A stretch of 64,000 nucleotides of DNA. Source: CAYXTW01 sp964452645. Lineage in GTDB: Bacteria; Zixibacteria; MSB-5A5; GN15; PGXB01. The notes below the pieces were generated by a model. It had not been told where the DNA came from and did not search any database. It worked only from the letters and a program-made list of their open reading frames with translations. Below are positions 52,755-61,404 of this stretch, in pieces (positions within the stretch are counted from its first letter, which is position 1; each line of letters begins with the position of its first letter). The DNA is taken from positions 1 through 64,000 of the forward strand of contig CAYVMO010000012.1 in assembly GCA_964452645.1 (NCBI GenBank), given 5' to 3'. A program made the position numbers and the translations under genes.

Positions 52755-54047
52755 ATGAATCATACCGGTTCGATTGAAGATCATGTCTTTGAACTGCAAA
52801 GCAGTCTTGAAAAAACCCGATGGACGCTTCATGATATGGCCACGATGGGGGCACTTATTGCCTCGATTCATGACCTGGAAACGATTCTCTCGGTGGTGAT
52901 GGAAATGTCGATACGTATGGTTGAGGGTGAAGTTGGTCTGATTCAACTTCAGGAGAAAGGTGAACTGGTTACGCGAGTGAATTGGGGGGTGGATGATACT
53001 ATAATTAAGAGCATAATCTATAAAGACGATGAAGACATTTCCAATTATTGTTATAACAAACAGGAAGCGATTATCGAAACGGAATTTGATCAAAAACTCG
53101 AATACGGTCCTCAAATAAAAAGTTTTGTTGCTCTTCCGATTAAATCCCGCGCCCGATGCCACGGTATGATCCTGATTATAAATAAAGCGGCGGGTGATAA
53201 TTTTTCCGATAATGATAAAACCAATCTTGAAATGCTTATGAATTTCGCGGCCGTTGCGATAGACAATTCCATTCTGCTGAAAGAATCTCTGGCCCGGCAA
53301 AAATTCGAGCAGGAGCTGGAAATCGCCCGCCAGATACAGGAGACGATATTGCCGGACAGGGAAGCGAAAATCGACGGGGTCGAAATCGGCACCGCTTATT
53401 TTCCGGCTCACGAGGTCGGCGGCGACTTTTACGATATAATTAAAATAAATGAGGCCGATTTTCTGTTTGTCATTGGCGATGTTTCCAACAAGGGGGTACC
53501 GGCGGCGATGGTGATGTCGGCCGCCTCGGCTATTATCAAAACGCAACTGGATCGAGATCCGTCGGTGAATCCGGCTCGACTGGTAGCACGCCTGAATAAT
53601 ATTCTGTGCCGCGGGATTATTAAATCGCATGAGATGTTCATAACTATTTTTATTGCCCGATTTAATATGGAAAAAAGAGAACTCGTCTATTGTAATGCCG
53701 GTCATCTTCCACCGTTGTTCTGGGCGGCGGCGAAAAAGGAAATGCTCGAATTGAGATCCGGCGGTACATTTGTTGGTCAGTTTCCGGATATGGATTACAA
53801 ACAGGGCGAATTACAGTTTCGTGCAAACGACATTATTTTTGCGTTTACCGACGGGTTGACTGAAGCGGAGAATGCGCAGGGTGAATTTTTCGGGCTGGAA
53901 CGGGCCATGCAGGTTTTTTTATCGGTTAAGGATGTTACGCCGAATGAATTTTGTATGAAAGTAAAGGAATGGGTTAATCGTTTTGCCGAAGGGGCCAGCG
54001 AGGACACGGTCGACGATTTCACTCTCGTCAATCTACGAATAACCTGA
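52755..54047 (+). CDS. RsbU/SpoIIE-type PP2C phosphatase with GAF domain
   Basis: 430 residues. An N-terminal GAF sensor (about residues 25-180; NWGVDDTIIKSIIYKDDED, AVAIDNS) is followed by a coiled linker (LARQKFEQELEIARQIQETIL) and a PP2C domain with metal residues in EVGGDFYDII, GDVSNKGVPAAMVMSAASA, YCNAGHLPPLFW and FTDGLTEAEN. RsbU-type phosphatases dephosphorylate STAS antagonists to release a sigma factor or other partner. The next two genes are an RsbW-like kinase and a STAS protein, so it forms a partner-switching module. Confidence 0.93.
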   Translation: MNHTGSIEDHVFELQSSLEKTRWTLHDMATMGALIASIHDLETILSVVMEMSIRMVEGEVGLIQLQEKGELVTRVNWGVDDTIIKSIIYKDDEDISNYCYNKQEAIIETEFDQKLEYGPQIKSFVALPIKSRARCHGMILIINKAAGDNFSDNDKTNLEMLMNFAAVAIDNSILLKESLARQKFEQELEIARQIQETILPDREAKIDGVEIGTAYFPAHEVGGDFYDIIKINEADFLFVIGDVSNKGVPAAMVMSAASAIIKTQLDRDPSVNPARLVARLNNILCRGIIKSHEMFITIFIARFNMEKRELVYCNAGHLPPLFWAAAKKEMLELRSGGTFVGQFPDMDYKQGELQFRANDIIFAFTDGLTEAENAQGEFFGLERAMQVFLSVKDVTPNEFCMKVKEWVNRFAEGASEDTVDDFTLVNLRIT

Positions 54048-54055
54048 CCTTGATT

Positions 54056-54502
54056 ATGGGACAGACAAAGTTTTTTTACAAATCAGTGCTTGAATCCGAG
54101 GGGCAGGCTTATACCGATGTAAAAAAGGTCCTGCAGGAGGCCAAAATCCCTGCCCGAGCGATGCATAAAATTATGCTGGCGATTTCGGAAGCGTTTACCA
54201 ACGCCCTGATTCATGGAAACAAATATAATCCGGAAAAGACGATAGAAATCCGCTTATCGGTTAATAATAAGGCTGTCACTGCCGATGTTATTGATGAGGG
54301 CCTCTGTGATATGAAGGCATTAAGTAATGGGAAATCCCCGACTTCCAGTGATGAGGGGGGAAGGGGAATTGACCTGATCGAAAAGATGGCCGATGAATTC
54401 GAGGTCCGCAAAAATAATCGTACCGGCGGAATGCAGGTTTGGATGAAGTTTTACGGAAGCCGGTATGAAGATATTAAAGATCCTTATGTATATCGGAGGT
54501 AA
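54056..54502 (+). CDS. RsbW/SpoIIAB-like serine kinase (anti-sigma factor type)
   Basis: 148 residues from ATG 54056 (MGQTKFFYKSVLESEG); a TTG two codons earlier is possible. The GHKL fold is visible: N-box AISEAFTNALIHGN, a DEGLCDM motif and GGRGIDLIEKMADEFEVRK. Such kinases bind and inactivate a sigma factor or phosphorylate the STAS antagonist. It begins nine bases after the phosphatase stop and precedes the STAS gene by two bases, so the three are co-translated. Confidence 0.92.
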   Translation: MGQTKFFYKSVLESEGQAYTDVKKVLQEAKIPARAMHKIMLAISEAFTNALIHGNKYNPEKTIEIRLSVNNKAVTADVIDEGLCDMKALSNGKSPTSSDEGGRGIDLIEKMADEFEVRKNNRTGGMQVWMKFYGSRYEDIKDPYVYRR

Positions 54503-54504
54503 AG

Positions 54505-54855
54505 ATGGAATTTGACAGTAGGGAACACGGCACCGTTGTAATTTTATCCCTGACCGGCCGTCTTGATTTGAGTAACGGGGGAAAATTGAAAGAGGAAATT
54601 AAGAGGCTCCTGAATTCCGGGAAATCCTCGATCCATCTCAATCTGGGAAATGTGGAATTCGTTAACAGTTCCGGTCTTGGCGCTCTGGTTTCAATAATGA
54701 AAGAAATCAGACTTCAAAAAGGACGTCTGACGTTGTCGGATCTGGCCGATTATGTCCAGGAAATTTTCGATATAACTCAGCTGTCGCACATTTTTGAGAT
54801 ATTCGCCACCGAAAAAGAAGCCCTGAGCTCTTATGAGATGATTACCAGTAATTAA
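54505..54855 (+). CDS. STAS-domain anti-anti-sigma factor (RsbV-like)
   Basis: 116 residues with the STAS fold: HGTVVILSLTGRLDLSNGG, VEFVNSSGLGALVSIMKEIR with the phospho-serine S56 (in SSGLG), and an ITQLSHIFEIF end. Dephosphorylated STAS protein would bind the RsbW-like kinase and free its target. No sigma factor gene adjoins the module. The gene follows rsbW by two bases and has the SD GGAGG. Confidence 0.95.
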   Translation: MEFDSREHGTVVILSLTGRLDLSNGGKLKEEIKRLLNSGKSSIHLNLGNVEFVNSSGLGALVSIMKEIRLQKGRLTLSDLADYVQEIFDITQLSHIFEIFATEKEALSSYEMITSN

Positions 54856-54893
54856 TGGGCAATTCAATCCTGTAATAATTAAGAGGGTGTCAG

Positions 54894-55304
54894 GTGAGGC
54901 GAAAAAATATAATTGTCGTTGATGACGAGCTTCTTATCCGCGATTTGCTGTATGACTTTTTTTCGGAGAAGGATTGGGGAGTCTCGGTTTTCGACGGCGG
55001 TGAAAAGGCACTGGAAGCGATTAAAAGCAGGCGGTACGATATCGGTTTGGTTGACCTGAAGATGCCGGATATCGACGGCTTATCGTTCATCAAAAAATTA
55101 AGAAATTCACACCCGACCATGCCGGTGGTGATTATGACCGCTTTTCCGTCGGTGGAAACGGCGGTCGAAGCGCTGCGACTTAAGGTCGATGATTATATCA
55201 TCAAGCCGTTCAATATCAACAAATTGTTTAAAACACTCGATGAATTAATCGAACGGCGTCGGAAACAGATCGAAGCCGTCGAGGCTGAAGATCTTCTGCT
55301 GTAA
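54894..55304 (+). CDS. Stand-alone receiver-domain response regulator
   Basis: 136 residues from GTG: receiver VVDDELLIRDLLYDFFS (acidic pocket), phospho-Asp in GLVDLKMPDIDGL, T/K in VVIMTAFPSV and KVDDYIIKPFN. It ends with a short helical tail (ERRRKQIEAVEAEDLLL) and has no output domain. It could relay phosphate to the partner-switch module before it or to the kinase after it. The next gene begins about 200 bases on. Confidence 0.9.
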   Translation: MRRKNIIVVDDELLIRDLLYDFFSEKDWGVSVFDGGEKALEAIKSRRYDIGLVDLKMPDIDGLSFIKKLRNSHPTMPVVIMTAFPSVETAVEALRLKVDDYIIKPFNINKLFKTLDELIERRRKQIEAVEAEDLLL

Positions 55305-55508
55305 ATTAACCGGCTATATGCATACGCTTTATTTTGTATGCGAATAAAATCATTGATAAGAAGTCTGATGCCGACAAGACTTCTAAACGGATAATATCTG
55401 AACGGTTTGTCTATCGGAATTCCGTCAAATAAAAAAGTCTACAGTTTTTTGTTGCCAAGGAAAAATCGATTTCTTTTCTTTTTCACGGAAGAAAGGGGAT
55501 GTATTGCG

Positions 55509-56810
55509 ATGGATAATAGGGAATCCATGGATATCGATATTGACAATGACATCGGGCAGTTCGCCGAATCGTATGCATCATTCAATAAAATCGTAAATAA
55601 GATTCAAAGACAATATCTATCACTGAAAGAAACGTACGAGAAACAGAGCGAAGAACTGCAGGCGGTCAATCGTACACTGCAGGCGACCATGGTTGAAAAT
55701 CGAGCAGTTACCGAATTCCTGGACAGTATCCTGAATTCATTATCATCAGGGGTCATCGTTATCGATAAGTCGGGCCGGGTAACGCTGGTAAATCCCGCCG
55801 CCAGAAAATTGCTTGGTCTGCAAGAAGATATACGCGACATCAAGGGCAGGCATTATGATGAGTTTATTCTGGCCGGTGAAAATCAGGAATGTTCGGCCAT
55901 TGAGGCTATCCGCATCGGCGAGACGGTCAATAATGCCTCGAAAAAAATCAGGACGTTGTACGGAACGACTTTATCACTCTCAGTATCCACCTCACTTCTG
56001 AAAAACCGCAGCGGCGATATCGTCGGGGCGGTCGAATTGTTTTATGATGTTTCCAAAATGGAAAGAATGGAAGAGCAGCTATCACGCATGAAAATTCTCG
56101 CCTCACTGGGTGAGATGGCGGCCACGATTGCCCATGAAGTGCGGAATCCGCTGGCCGGGATAGGCGGTTTTGCGTCGCTTCTGGCCCGCGATCTCGGCAA
56201 TGATGTTGTCAAAAGAGATATGGCCCGAAAAATTGTCGAAGGTGTCGACAGTATCAATAACACGATTCAAACGCTGCTTGATTTTGCGCGACGCGAAAAA
56301 GTGAACAAAGCGAGTGTCGATCTGAACGCTTATCTGAATATCGTCCTCGATGATTTCGAGCCGGCGCTGAAAACGTCCCTGAAGACCATCAAACGATGTT
56401 TCTCGGCCGGAGACAGTATTACGGTCGATATCGATCGCCAGCTTTTTAAACAGGCGATTATTAATCTTATAAAAAACAGTTATGAAGCCGGGGGAGATAA
56501 TGCTTGGGTGTGCGTCATGACCGGTATTATGCCTCTGGCCAAAGCGCAGAAAGAATATGGCGATAAAGTCGAGCTTTCGGGCGGGGAGACTCTGGCGCAG
56601 ATTATTATTGAAGATAATGGTCCGGGAATACCGGAAGAAGACGTCGGCAAAATATTTTCACCGTTTTTTTCGACGAAGGAAAACGGAACCGGTTTGGGTC
56701 TGTCGATCGCGTGGAAAATAGTCAAGGCTCATGGCGGCGACCTGTCGGCGACGTCAAAAGAGGGGAAAGGGACCAGGTTTTCGATTCTGCTGCCGGTCAT
56801 AAAAGACTGA
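55509..56810 (+). CDS. PAS-domain sensor histidine kinase (FlgS/AtoS-like)
   Basis: 433 residues from ATG 55509 (SD AAAGGGG; an in-frame earlier start exists but lacks one). No membrane segment, so it is cytosolic. A coiled-coil start, a PAS domain (NSLSSGVIVIDKSGRVTLVNP, about 95-210), HisKA with the phospho-His in TIAHEVRNPLAG, and HATPase (FKQAIINLIKNSYEAG, DNGPGIPEEDVG, GTGLGLSIAWKIV). Its neighbour is an NtrC-type activator 16 bases downstream, and flagellar genes follow, so it resembles the cytosolic FlgS kinase of epsilonproteobacteria or Gram-negative flagellar relays. Confidence 0.92.
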   Translation: MDNRESMDIDIDNDIGQFAESYASFNKIVNKIQRQYLSLKETYEKQSEELQAVNRTLQATMVENRAVTEFLDSILNSLSSGVIVIDKSGRVTLVNPAARKLLGLQEDIRDIKGRHYDEFILAGENQECSAIEAIRIGETVNNASKKIRTLYGTTLSLSVSTSLLKNRSGDIVGAVELFYDVSKMERMEEQLSRMKILASLGEMAATIAHEVRNPLAGIGGFASLLARDLGNDVVKRDMARKIVEGVDSINNTIQTLLDFARREKVNKASVDLNAYLNIVLDDFEPALKTSLKTIKRCFSAGDSITVDIDRQLFKQAIINLIKNSYEAGGDNAWVCVMTGIMPLAKAQKEYGDKVELSGGETLAQIIIEDNGPGIPEEDVGKIFSPFFSTKENGTGLGLSIAWKIVKAHGGDLSATSKEGKGTRFSILLPVIKD

Positions 56811-56826
56811 TTAAGGAGAAAATAAC

Positions 56827-58179
56827 ATGAAAATGAATATTCTGGTTGTCGATGATGATAAGCTGGCCAACGAATTTTTCACCATCACGTTGAAACGGGC
56901 CGGATACAGTGTCGACTCGGTCTATTCCGGTGAAAATGCCTTTGACGCCATATCGGCCGGCGCTTACGATATCGTTGTGACCGATCTTAAAATGAAAGGT
57001 ATGGACGGTATCGATCTGCTCAGGAGTATCAAAAAAGCTCAGCCGGAAACGGTGGTGATACTTGTGACCGCCTACGGGACAGTGGAGAATGCGGTCAAGG
57101 CGATGAAAATCGGGGCTTATGATTTTCTTCTGAAACCGGTTACACCCGACGCTCTGGAGATGATAGTTGAACGAGCCGCGGAATTAATCCGGCTTAAAAA
57201 CGAAAATCGCCGCCTGCGTTCCGATCTGGCCAGCCGGTTTAAAAATATCGTGGGTAAATCGTCGAAGATGAAAAAAGTCTTCGAATTGATTGAAACAACA
57301 GCTGACGCCCGCTCGACCATCCTTGTCACGGGGGAATCCGGAACCGGCAAGGAGCTGGTGGCCAAGGCGATTCATTACAGCTCAAACCGAAAAGAGGGTC
57401 CTTTTATCAAGCTGAACTGTGCCGCTTTACCGGAAAATCTGGTTGAGGCCGAACTTTTCGGGTACGAAAGAGGCTCCTTTACCGGAGCTGTCAGGCAGCG
57501 TAAAGGAAAATTCGAAATGGCTCATTCAGGGACGTTGCTCCTGGACGAGATTTCCGAAATGCCTCTGGGTTTGCAGGCTAAATTATTACGAGTGCTTCAG
57601 GAAAAGGAAATCGAGCGCATCGGATCCAGCGTCTCGATTGAAATAGATGTCAGAATCATTGCCACCTCGAACAGGGACCTCAAGGAATTCATAAAAAAGG
57701 AGAGGTTCCGCGAAGACTTATATTTCCGGCTTAATGTGATTCCGGTTCATATCGTGCCCTTGCGGGAGAGGATGGAAGATATCCCTCTGCTGGTCGAGCA
57801 TTTTATCGAGAAATACAATAAGGAAAACGGCAAAGCCATAAATTCGGTCGATGACGAAGTAATGCGGCTCTTATTGAAATACCACTGGCCGGGCAATGTC
57901 CGCGAACTGGAAAATTATATCGAGCGGGGCGTTGTTACGTCTTCGGATACCACTTTGAAACGAACCGATTTTCCTGCCGATTTATCCCTGGGCAGGCTGG
58001 CCGATGAAATTCCCGGGATAGATATTGGGATGTCGCTGGCCGACAGTGAAAAATATTTGATTTTGAAAACGCTCGAAAAGTATGACGGCAACAAGACAAA
58101 AGCGGCCGAGGTACTTGATATCACTCCGCGGACTATCCGGAATAAGCTGGCCGAATATAATCTTGATAATGATGATTAG
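56827..58179 (+). CDS. NtrC-family sigma-54 activator (FlgR/FlrC-like)
   Basis: 450 residues: receiver (VVDDDKLANEF, phospho-Asp D53 in IVVTDLKMKG), AAA+ with Walker A GESGTGKELVAKAIH, the sigma-54 contact loop GSFTGAVRQRKGKFE (GSFTGA instead of GAFTGA), Walker B LLLDEISEMP, and a Fis-type helix-turn-helix (DGNKTKAAEVLDITPRTIRNKL) with the flagellar-type PRT pattern. It would drive sigma-54 promoters. A strong -24/-12 motif lies before flgB downstream. The cognate kinase is the preceding gene. Confidence 0.94.
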   Translation: MKMNILVVDDDKLANEFFTITLKRAGYSVDSVYSGENAFDAISAGAYDIVVTDLKMKGMDGIDLLRSIKKAQPETVVILVTAYGTVENAVKAMKIGAYDFLLKPVTPDALEMIVERAAELIRLKNENRRLRSDLASRFKNIVGKSSKMKKVFELIETTADARSTILVTGESGTGKELVAKAIHYSSNRKEGPFIKLNCAALPENLVEAELFGYERGSFTGAVRQRKGKFEMAHSGTLLLDEISEMPLGLQAKLLRVLQEKEIERIGSSVSIEIDVRIIATSNRDLKEFIKKERFREDLYFRLNVIPVHIVPLRERMEDIPLLVEHFIEKYNKENGKAINSVDDEVMRLLLKYHWPGNVRELENYIERGVVTSSDTTLKRTDFPADLSLGRLADEIPGIDIGMSLADSEKYLILKTLEKYDGNKTKAAEVLDITPRTIRNKLAEYNLDNDD

Positions 58180-58390
58180 CCGGCAGCGTTGATAATAAAA
58201 ATTTAGCCAACTCGGTTTAAATACCTGATTCTGTTACGCCGATTCCTGCCCCGATTTATCGGGAAAAGGGCGCGGCAATCTATGAGTATCGAAACAAGAG
58301 ATCGCCCCGTCCCGCCCGCTAAGGTGCCAGGATTCATCGGAATGACATTCCGTATCTCCTCCAATAAATCCCGCCCGCAAAAACTACATA

Positions 58391-58418
58391 ATCGGCGCAA
58401 AATGCCGATATTTTTATT
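58391..58418 (+). terminator. Terminator-like hairpin after the NtrC-type gene
   Basis: ATCGGC at 58391-58396 pairs perfectly with GCCGAT at 58404-58409 across a 7-base loop and is followed by ATTTTTATT. It is 211 bases past the NtrC-type stop, so it probably ends that transcript before the motA promoter. Confidence 0.55.
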
Positions 58419-58445
58419 GATGAGGCTGAAAACGGGTCTTTTGCC

Positions 58446-58471
58446 TAAAAGGCATTTGGCGCCGCCGATAA
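58446..58471 (+). promoter_or_regulatory. Sigma-28 (FliA)-type promoter before motA
   Basis: The exact FliA -10 box GCCGATAA is at 58464-58471, with TAAA at 58446-58449; the spacer is 14 bases (consensus 15). The motA ATG is at 58494, about 15 bases past the predicted transcript start. This fits late-class control of the stator genes. Confidence 0.6.
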
Positions 58472-58493
58472 ACAAAAACTATTCGGGCTGCAA

Positions 58494-59255
58494 ATGGATA
58501 TAGCGACAATAGGCGGATTGATGCTGGGAATCGGGGCGGTCGTCGTTTCTTTTATAATGGAAGGCGGCCATCTGGGGGCCATTGTACAGGCGCCGGCAAT
58601 GATGATCGTTATCGGCGGCACTGTTGGAGCTTCGATTGTTACGACATCAATAAAAACCTTGGGCAACCTCCCTCGGTTTCTCAAATTCGCTTTTAAGGGC
58701 CAATCGGCCGATCTTCTACAGACAATTGACAATATCGTCAGCCTTTCCGAAAAGGCGCGCCGCGAAGGAATTCTCGGCCTCGAAAAAGACATGAACAAAG
58801 TAAAAGACCCATTCTTCCGAAAAGCGTTACAACTGGTTATTGATGGCACCGAGGTTACGGTTCTGAAAGAAATACTCGAAACCGAAATCGCATATATAGA
58901 AGAACGACATAAAAAAGGTATTCTCTTTTTCCAGAAAATGGGTGGTTTTTCGCCGACGCTGGGAATTATCGGAACCGTCCTGGGATTGATTCATACCCTG
59001 GGCAGTACCTCCGACGCCTCACGCATGGCGGAAGCCATCGCCGGTGCATTTATTGCCACGCTCTGGGGCGTGGCTATGGCCAATCTATGCTATCTGCCCA
59101 TCAGTGATAAGTTGAAAATGAGACACGAAGAAGAGCTGGCCAAACTTGATTTGGTCACCGAGGGGGTGGTCTCGATTCAATCGGGCGATAATCCGCGGAT
59201 GGTCAGGACCAAGTTGCTGTCCTTTATCTCGCCCGGTTTGCGAGGATTGTCATAA
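58494..59255 (+). CDS. motA: Flagellar motor stator protein MotA
   Basis: 253 residues with four membrane helices and the MotA motif PMMIV-type stretch, AIVQAPAMMIVIGGTVGASI, then the cytoplasmic loop (LGLEKDMNKVKDPFFRKALQLVIDG) and the later helices (GGFSPTLGIIGTVLGLIHTL, AGAFIATLWGVAMANLCYLPI). MotA forms the ion channel with MotB and contacts FliG. The stop shares one base with the motB ATG, so the pair is co-translated. The TM4 region has no unusual change. Confidence 0.96.
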   Translation: MDIATIGGLMLGIGAVVVSFIMEGGHLGAIVQAPAMMIVIGGTVGASIVTTSIKTLGNLPRFLKFAFKGQSADLLQTIDNIVSLSEKARREGILGLEKDMNKVKDPFFRKALQLVIDGTEVTVLKEILETEIAYIEERHKKGILFFQKMGGFSPTLGIIGTVLGLIHTLGSTSDASRMAEAIAGAFIATLWGVAMANLCYLPISDKLKMRHEEELAKLDLVTEGVVSIQSGDNPRMVRTKLLSFISPGLRGLS

Positions 59256-59986
59256 TGGCCCGCCGTAAACGATCCGGTGATCATGAAAATCTCGAACGCT
59301 GGTTGCTGACCTACGCTGACCTTATAACGCTTCTTCTGGCCTTTTTTATCGTCATGTATTCCATGTCCCAAATCGATGCCAAGAAATTCGGTAAGATGTC
59401 TAAAGCTCTCTCCGGGGTGCTGAAAGGTGGCGGGGTGGCCATCAAGAAAGGTGATGAAATAGGCAAAGCACCGGGTAAAGGCGTCATGAAAATCGGCCAT
59501 CTGGTTTCAATCGGACATAAAATTATGGAAAAATTCGATAAGCTCGGCGAAGATAAACTGGTCAGTACCGAACTCAATGAACGCGGTCTGGTTATACACA
59601 TAATGGAATCGGCGCTGTTTAAAATAGGTTCGGCCGAATTGGAACCGAAAGCAAAAATGACTCTTGATATTATCAATGAGCAGTTGCGTGGTGTCCGCAA
59701 CCACATCCGCGTCGAAGGCCATACCGACAATATACCGATCAATACCGAAAAATATCCTTCCAACTGGGAATTGTCCTCGGCCCGCGCAACAGAGGTGGTA
59801 AGATATTTTGTCGAAAATCATGGAATCGAACCCGACCGAATTTCGGCGCTGGGTTATGGTGAATATCGACCGATTAAGCCGAATAACAGCCCCGAGAATC
59901 GCGCCCAGAACCGGCGAGTCGATGTTGTTGTTCTTACCGCGGAAATGACCGCCGCGGAACCAAAGTCCGATTTTTATAAACCTTAG
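59255..59986 (+). CDS. motB: Flagellar motor stator protein MotB
   Basis: 243 residues: single N-terminal helix (LTYADLITLLLAFFIVMYSM) with the proton-conducting Asp in TYADL, a linker and an OmpA-like peptidoglycan-binding domain (RVEGHTDNIPI, NWELSSARATEVVRYF, YGEYRPIKPNNSPENRAQNRRVDVVV). It anchors the stator to peptidoglycan. Start ATG overlaps the motA stop. Confidence 0.96.
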   Translation: MARRKRSGDHENLERWLLTYADLITLLLAFFIVMYSMSQIDAKKFGKMSKALSGVLKGGGVAIKKGDEIGKAPGKGVMKIGHLVSIGHKIMEKFDKLGEDKLVSTELNERGLVIHIMESALFKIGSAELEPKAKMTLDIINEQLRGVRNHIRVEGHTDNIPINTEKYPSNWELSSARATEVVRYFVENHGIEPDRISALGYGEYRPIKPNNSPENRAQNRRVDVVVLTAEMTAAEPKSDFYKP

Positions 59987-60107
59987 GCCGCTTATCGGAA
60001 ATATTTTCTTACTTATCAGGCACAGGTTTCCTTCAAAAACTGACCTTCCAGGCGTCGGGATGTTCGTAATCAATTGAATTATTATGACTTAACTCGCTCT
60101 CGCAGTC

Positions 60108-60124
60108 TTGGCATCGGCATTGCT
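60108..60124 (+). promoter_or_regulatory. Sigma-54 promoter before flgB
   Basis: TTGGCATCGGCATTGCT has the -24 GG (60110-60111) and -12 GC (60122-60123) with exactly ten bases between them, matching the consensus TTGGCACR-N4-TTGCT at nearly every position. A transcript would start near 60135, 12 to 21 bases before the flgB ATG. The NtrC-type activator at 56.8 kb is the natural partner. Confidence 0.8.
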
Positions 60125-60146
60125 TGAAGTCCTGACGGATAAAGCT

Positions 60147-60563
60147 ATGTCGAATATGATTAAAAATGTGGTACTGGACAAAAGCGGATTCCCGCTTTTG
60201 CAAAAGTTCCTCGATGTCTCGTCGTTGCGGCATAAATTAATTTCGGGTAATATCGCCAATGTTTCGACGCCCGGTTTTAAAAGTAGCGACCTTGATTTTC
60301 ATGGTGAAATGAGAAAAGCAATCGATAAAGATGGTCATATCGAAATGGTAACGACGCACCCCGGGCATATCACCGGCCGAAATTCATCGGATAGCGCACC
60401 GGAGATATTGGTCAACAAATCCAAAGAAAGTAATGGGATAAATAATGTCAATATCGATGAAGAAATGGCCCACCTGGCTCAGAATCAGATTTATTTCAGT
60501 ATCGGAGCCCGGCTTTTGGCCAACAAATTCACCGCTTTACGCAATGCGATAAAAAGCAAGTAA
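60147..60563 (+). CDS. flgB: Flagellar rod protein FlgB
   Basis: 138 residues (an ATG nine bases later is also possible). Rod-family pattern: a central LRHKLISGNIANVSTPGFKSSDLDF, the hallmark of FlgB/FlgC, and a C-terminal helix (NNVNIDEEMAHLAQNQIYFSIGARLL) that helps assemble the proximal rod. First gene of the class driven by the sigma-54 motif. flgC starts eight bases later. Confidence 0.95.
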   Translation: MSNMIKNVVLDKSGFPLLQKFLDVSSLRHKLISGNIANVSTPGFKSSDLDFHGEMRKAIDKDGHIEMVTTHPGHITGRNSSDSAPEILVNKSKESNGINNVNIDEEMAHLAQNQIYFSIGARLLANKFTALRNAIKSK

Positions 60564-60571
60564 GGTTTTTT

Positions 60572-61066
60572 ATGTCAGGATTTTTGAAAGCAATTGAAGT
60601 CTCGGCCACCGGCCTGACGCTGCAGCGTCAAAAAATGGATACCGTTGCCCAGAATATTGCCAACGCGGAAACGACACGCACCAAAGAGGGCGGACCGTAT
60701 CGCCGCAAGCGGGTGATCGTATCCGAGGCCAAAGAAAACGCGCCTTTCCAGACGGTTATGTCTCAGGCGCGAAGCAAACTATTGCGAACCGATGCCAGAC
60801 ACATGACCGGCATAAAGCGATTCTCGAACAATGACATCGATGTCTCGAAGGCGACCGGAAAAGAGATTTCCGATCCGGCCTCATCATATCGATTGGTGCA
60901 CGATCCGGATCATCCCGACGCCGATGAAAATGGAATGGTAAAAATGCCGGATATCGAAATAGTCAATGAAATGGTCGATATGATGACCGCCTCGCGCGCT
61001 TACGAGGCTAATACGATGGCTGTCCTGACTTCCAAGGAAATGGCCAAGAATGCGCTGGAAATATAG
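60572..61066 (+). CDS. flgC: Flagellar rod protein FlgC
   Basis: 164 residues with LTLQRQKMDTVAQNIANAETT near the start, a characteristic DPDHPDADENGMVKMPD turn and the C-terminal NEMVDMMTASRAYEANT amphipathic helix. FlgC forms the proximal rod with FlgB, FlgF and FliE. A small unknown gene follows before fliE. Confidence 0.96.
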   Translation: MSGFLKAIEVSATGLTLQRQKMDTVAQNIANAETTRTKEGGPYRRKRVIVSEAKENAPFQTVMSQARSKLLRTDARHMTGIKRFSNNDIDVSKATGKEISDPASSYRLVHDPDHPDADENGMVKMPDIEIVNEMVDMMTASRAYEANTMAVLTSKEMAKNALEI

Positions 61067-61086
61067 ACTCAAAGAGGTAGTAAGAT

Positions 61087-61404
61087 ATGAAAATTAATCC
61101 CGTCGGAGTTGAAGCCTATCGCCAGGCGATGAATAAGCCTCAGGTTGATAACAAAGCCATCGCCGGGAATAAGACCCGGGTTAATGAAAATCGCGTTAAG
61201 ATTCCCGGCGAGACCGAACGGACCGGTTCCAAACTCTCGGTCAAATTAAAACCGGGGATGTTCAGCGATATGTTATCGGTCGAAGAGAAACAGGCCCTGG
61301 AGCTGCTCTTCGCCAAATATAGCAATATCAAGCAGGGTGAATACAACCCGAACAACGAAGCGCGTCAAACCCATCTGGGAAATTTCGTGGATGTAAAATT
61401 ATGA
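61087..61404 (+). CDS. Small soluble protein of unknown function between flgC and fliE
   Basis: 105 residues with no signal peptide. The start has the SD GAGG. The C-terminal half has a conserved look: LSVKLKPGMFSDMLSVEEKQALELLFAKYSN and a tail ending NFVDVKL. I do not recognise a family. It overlaps fliE by four bases and follows flgC by 20, so it belongs to the basal-body operon; a rod-cap, chaperone or regulatory role is possible. It may be lineage-specific. Confidence 0.75.
   Translation: MKINPVGVEAYRQAMNKPQVDNKAIAGNKTRVNENRVKIPGETERTGSKLSVKLKPGMFSDMLSVEEKQALELLFAKYSNIKQGEYNPNNEARQTHLGNFVDVKL

Larger units (their letters stand above)
58180..58493. other. Intergenic stretch between the NtrC-type gene and motA
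   Basis: 314 bases holding a terminator-like hairpin at 58391-58409, a small dyad (CCCGAT/ATCGGG near 58252) and the sigma-28 promoter motif at its end. No protein-coding potential seen beyond a short reading with no ribosome site. Confidence 0.5.

Noticed and set aside
52695..53705. 336-residue minus-strand open frame opposite the RsbU-like gene
   Set aside because: Basic and Phe/Arg/His-rich, no motif, and overlaps PP2C catalytic codons on the other strand; shadow frame.
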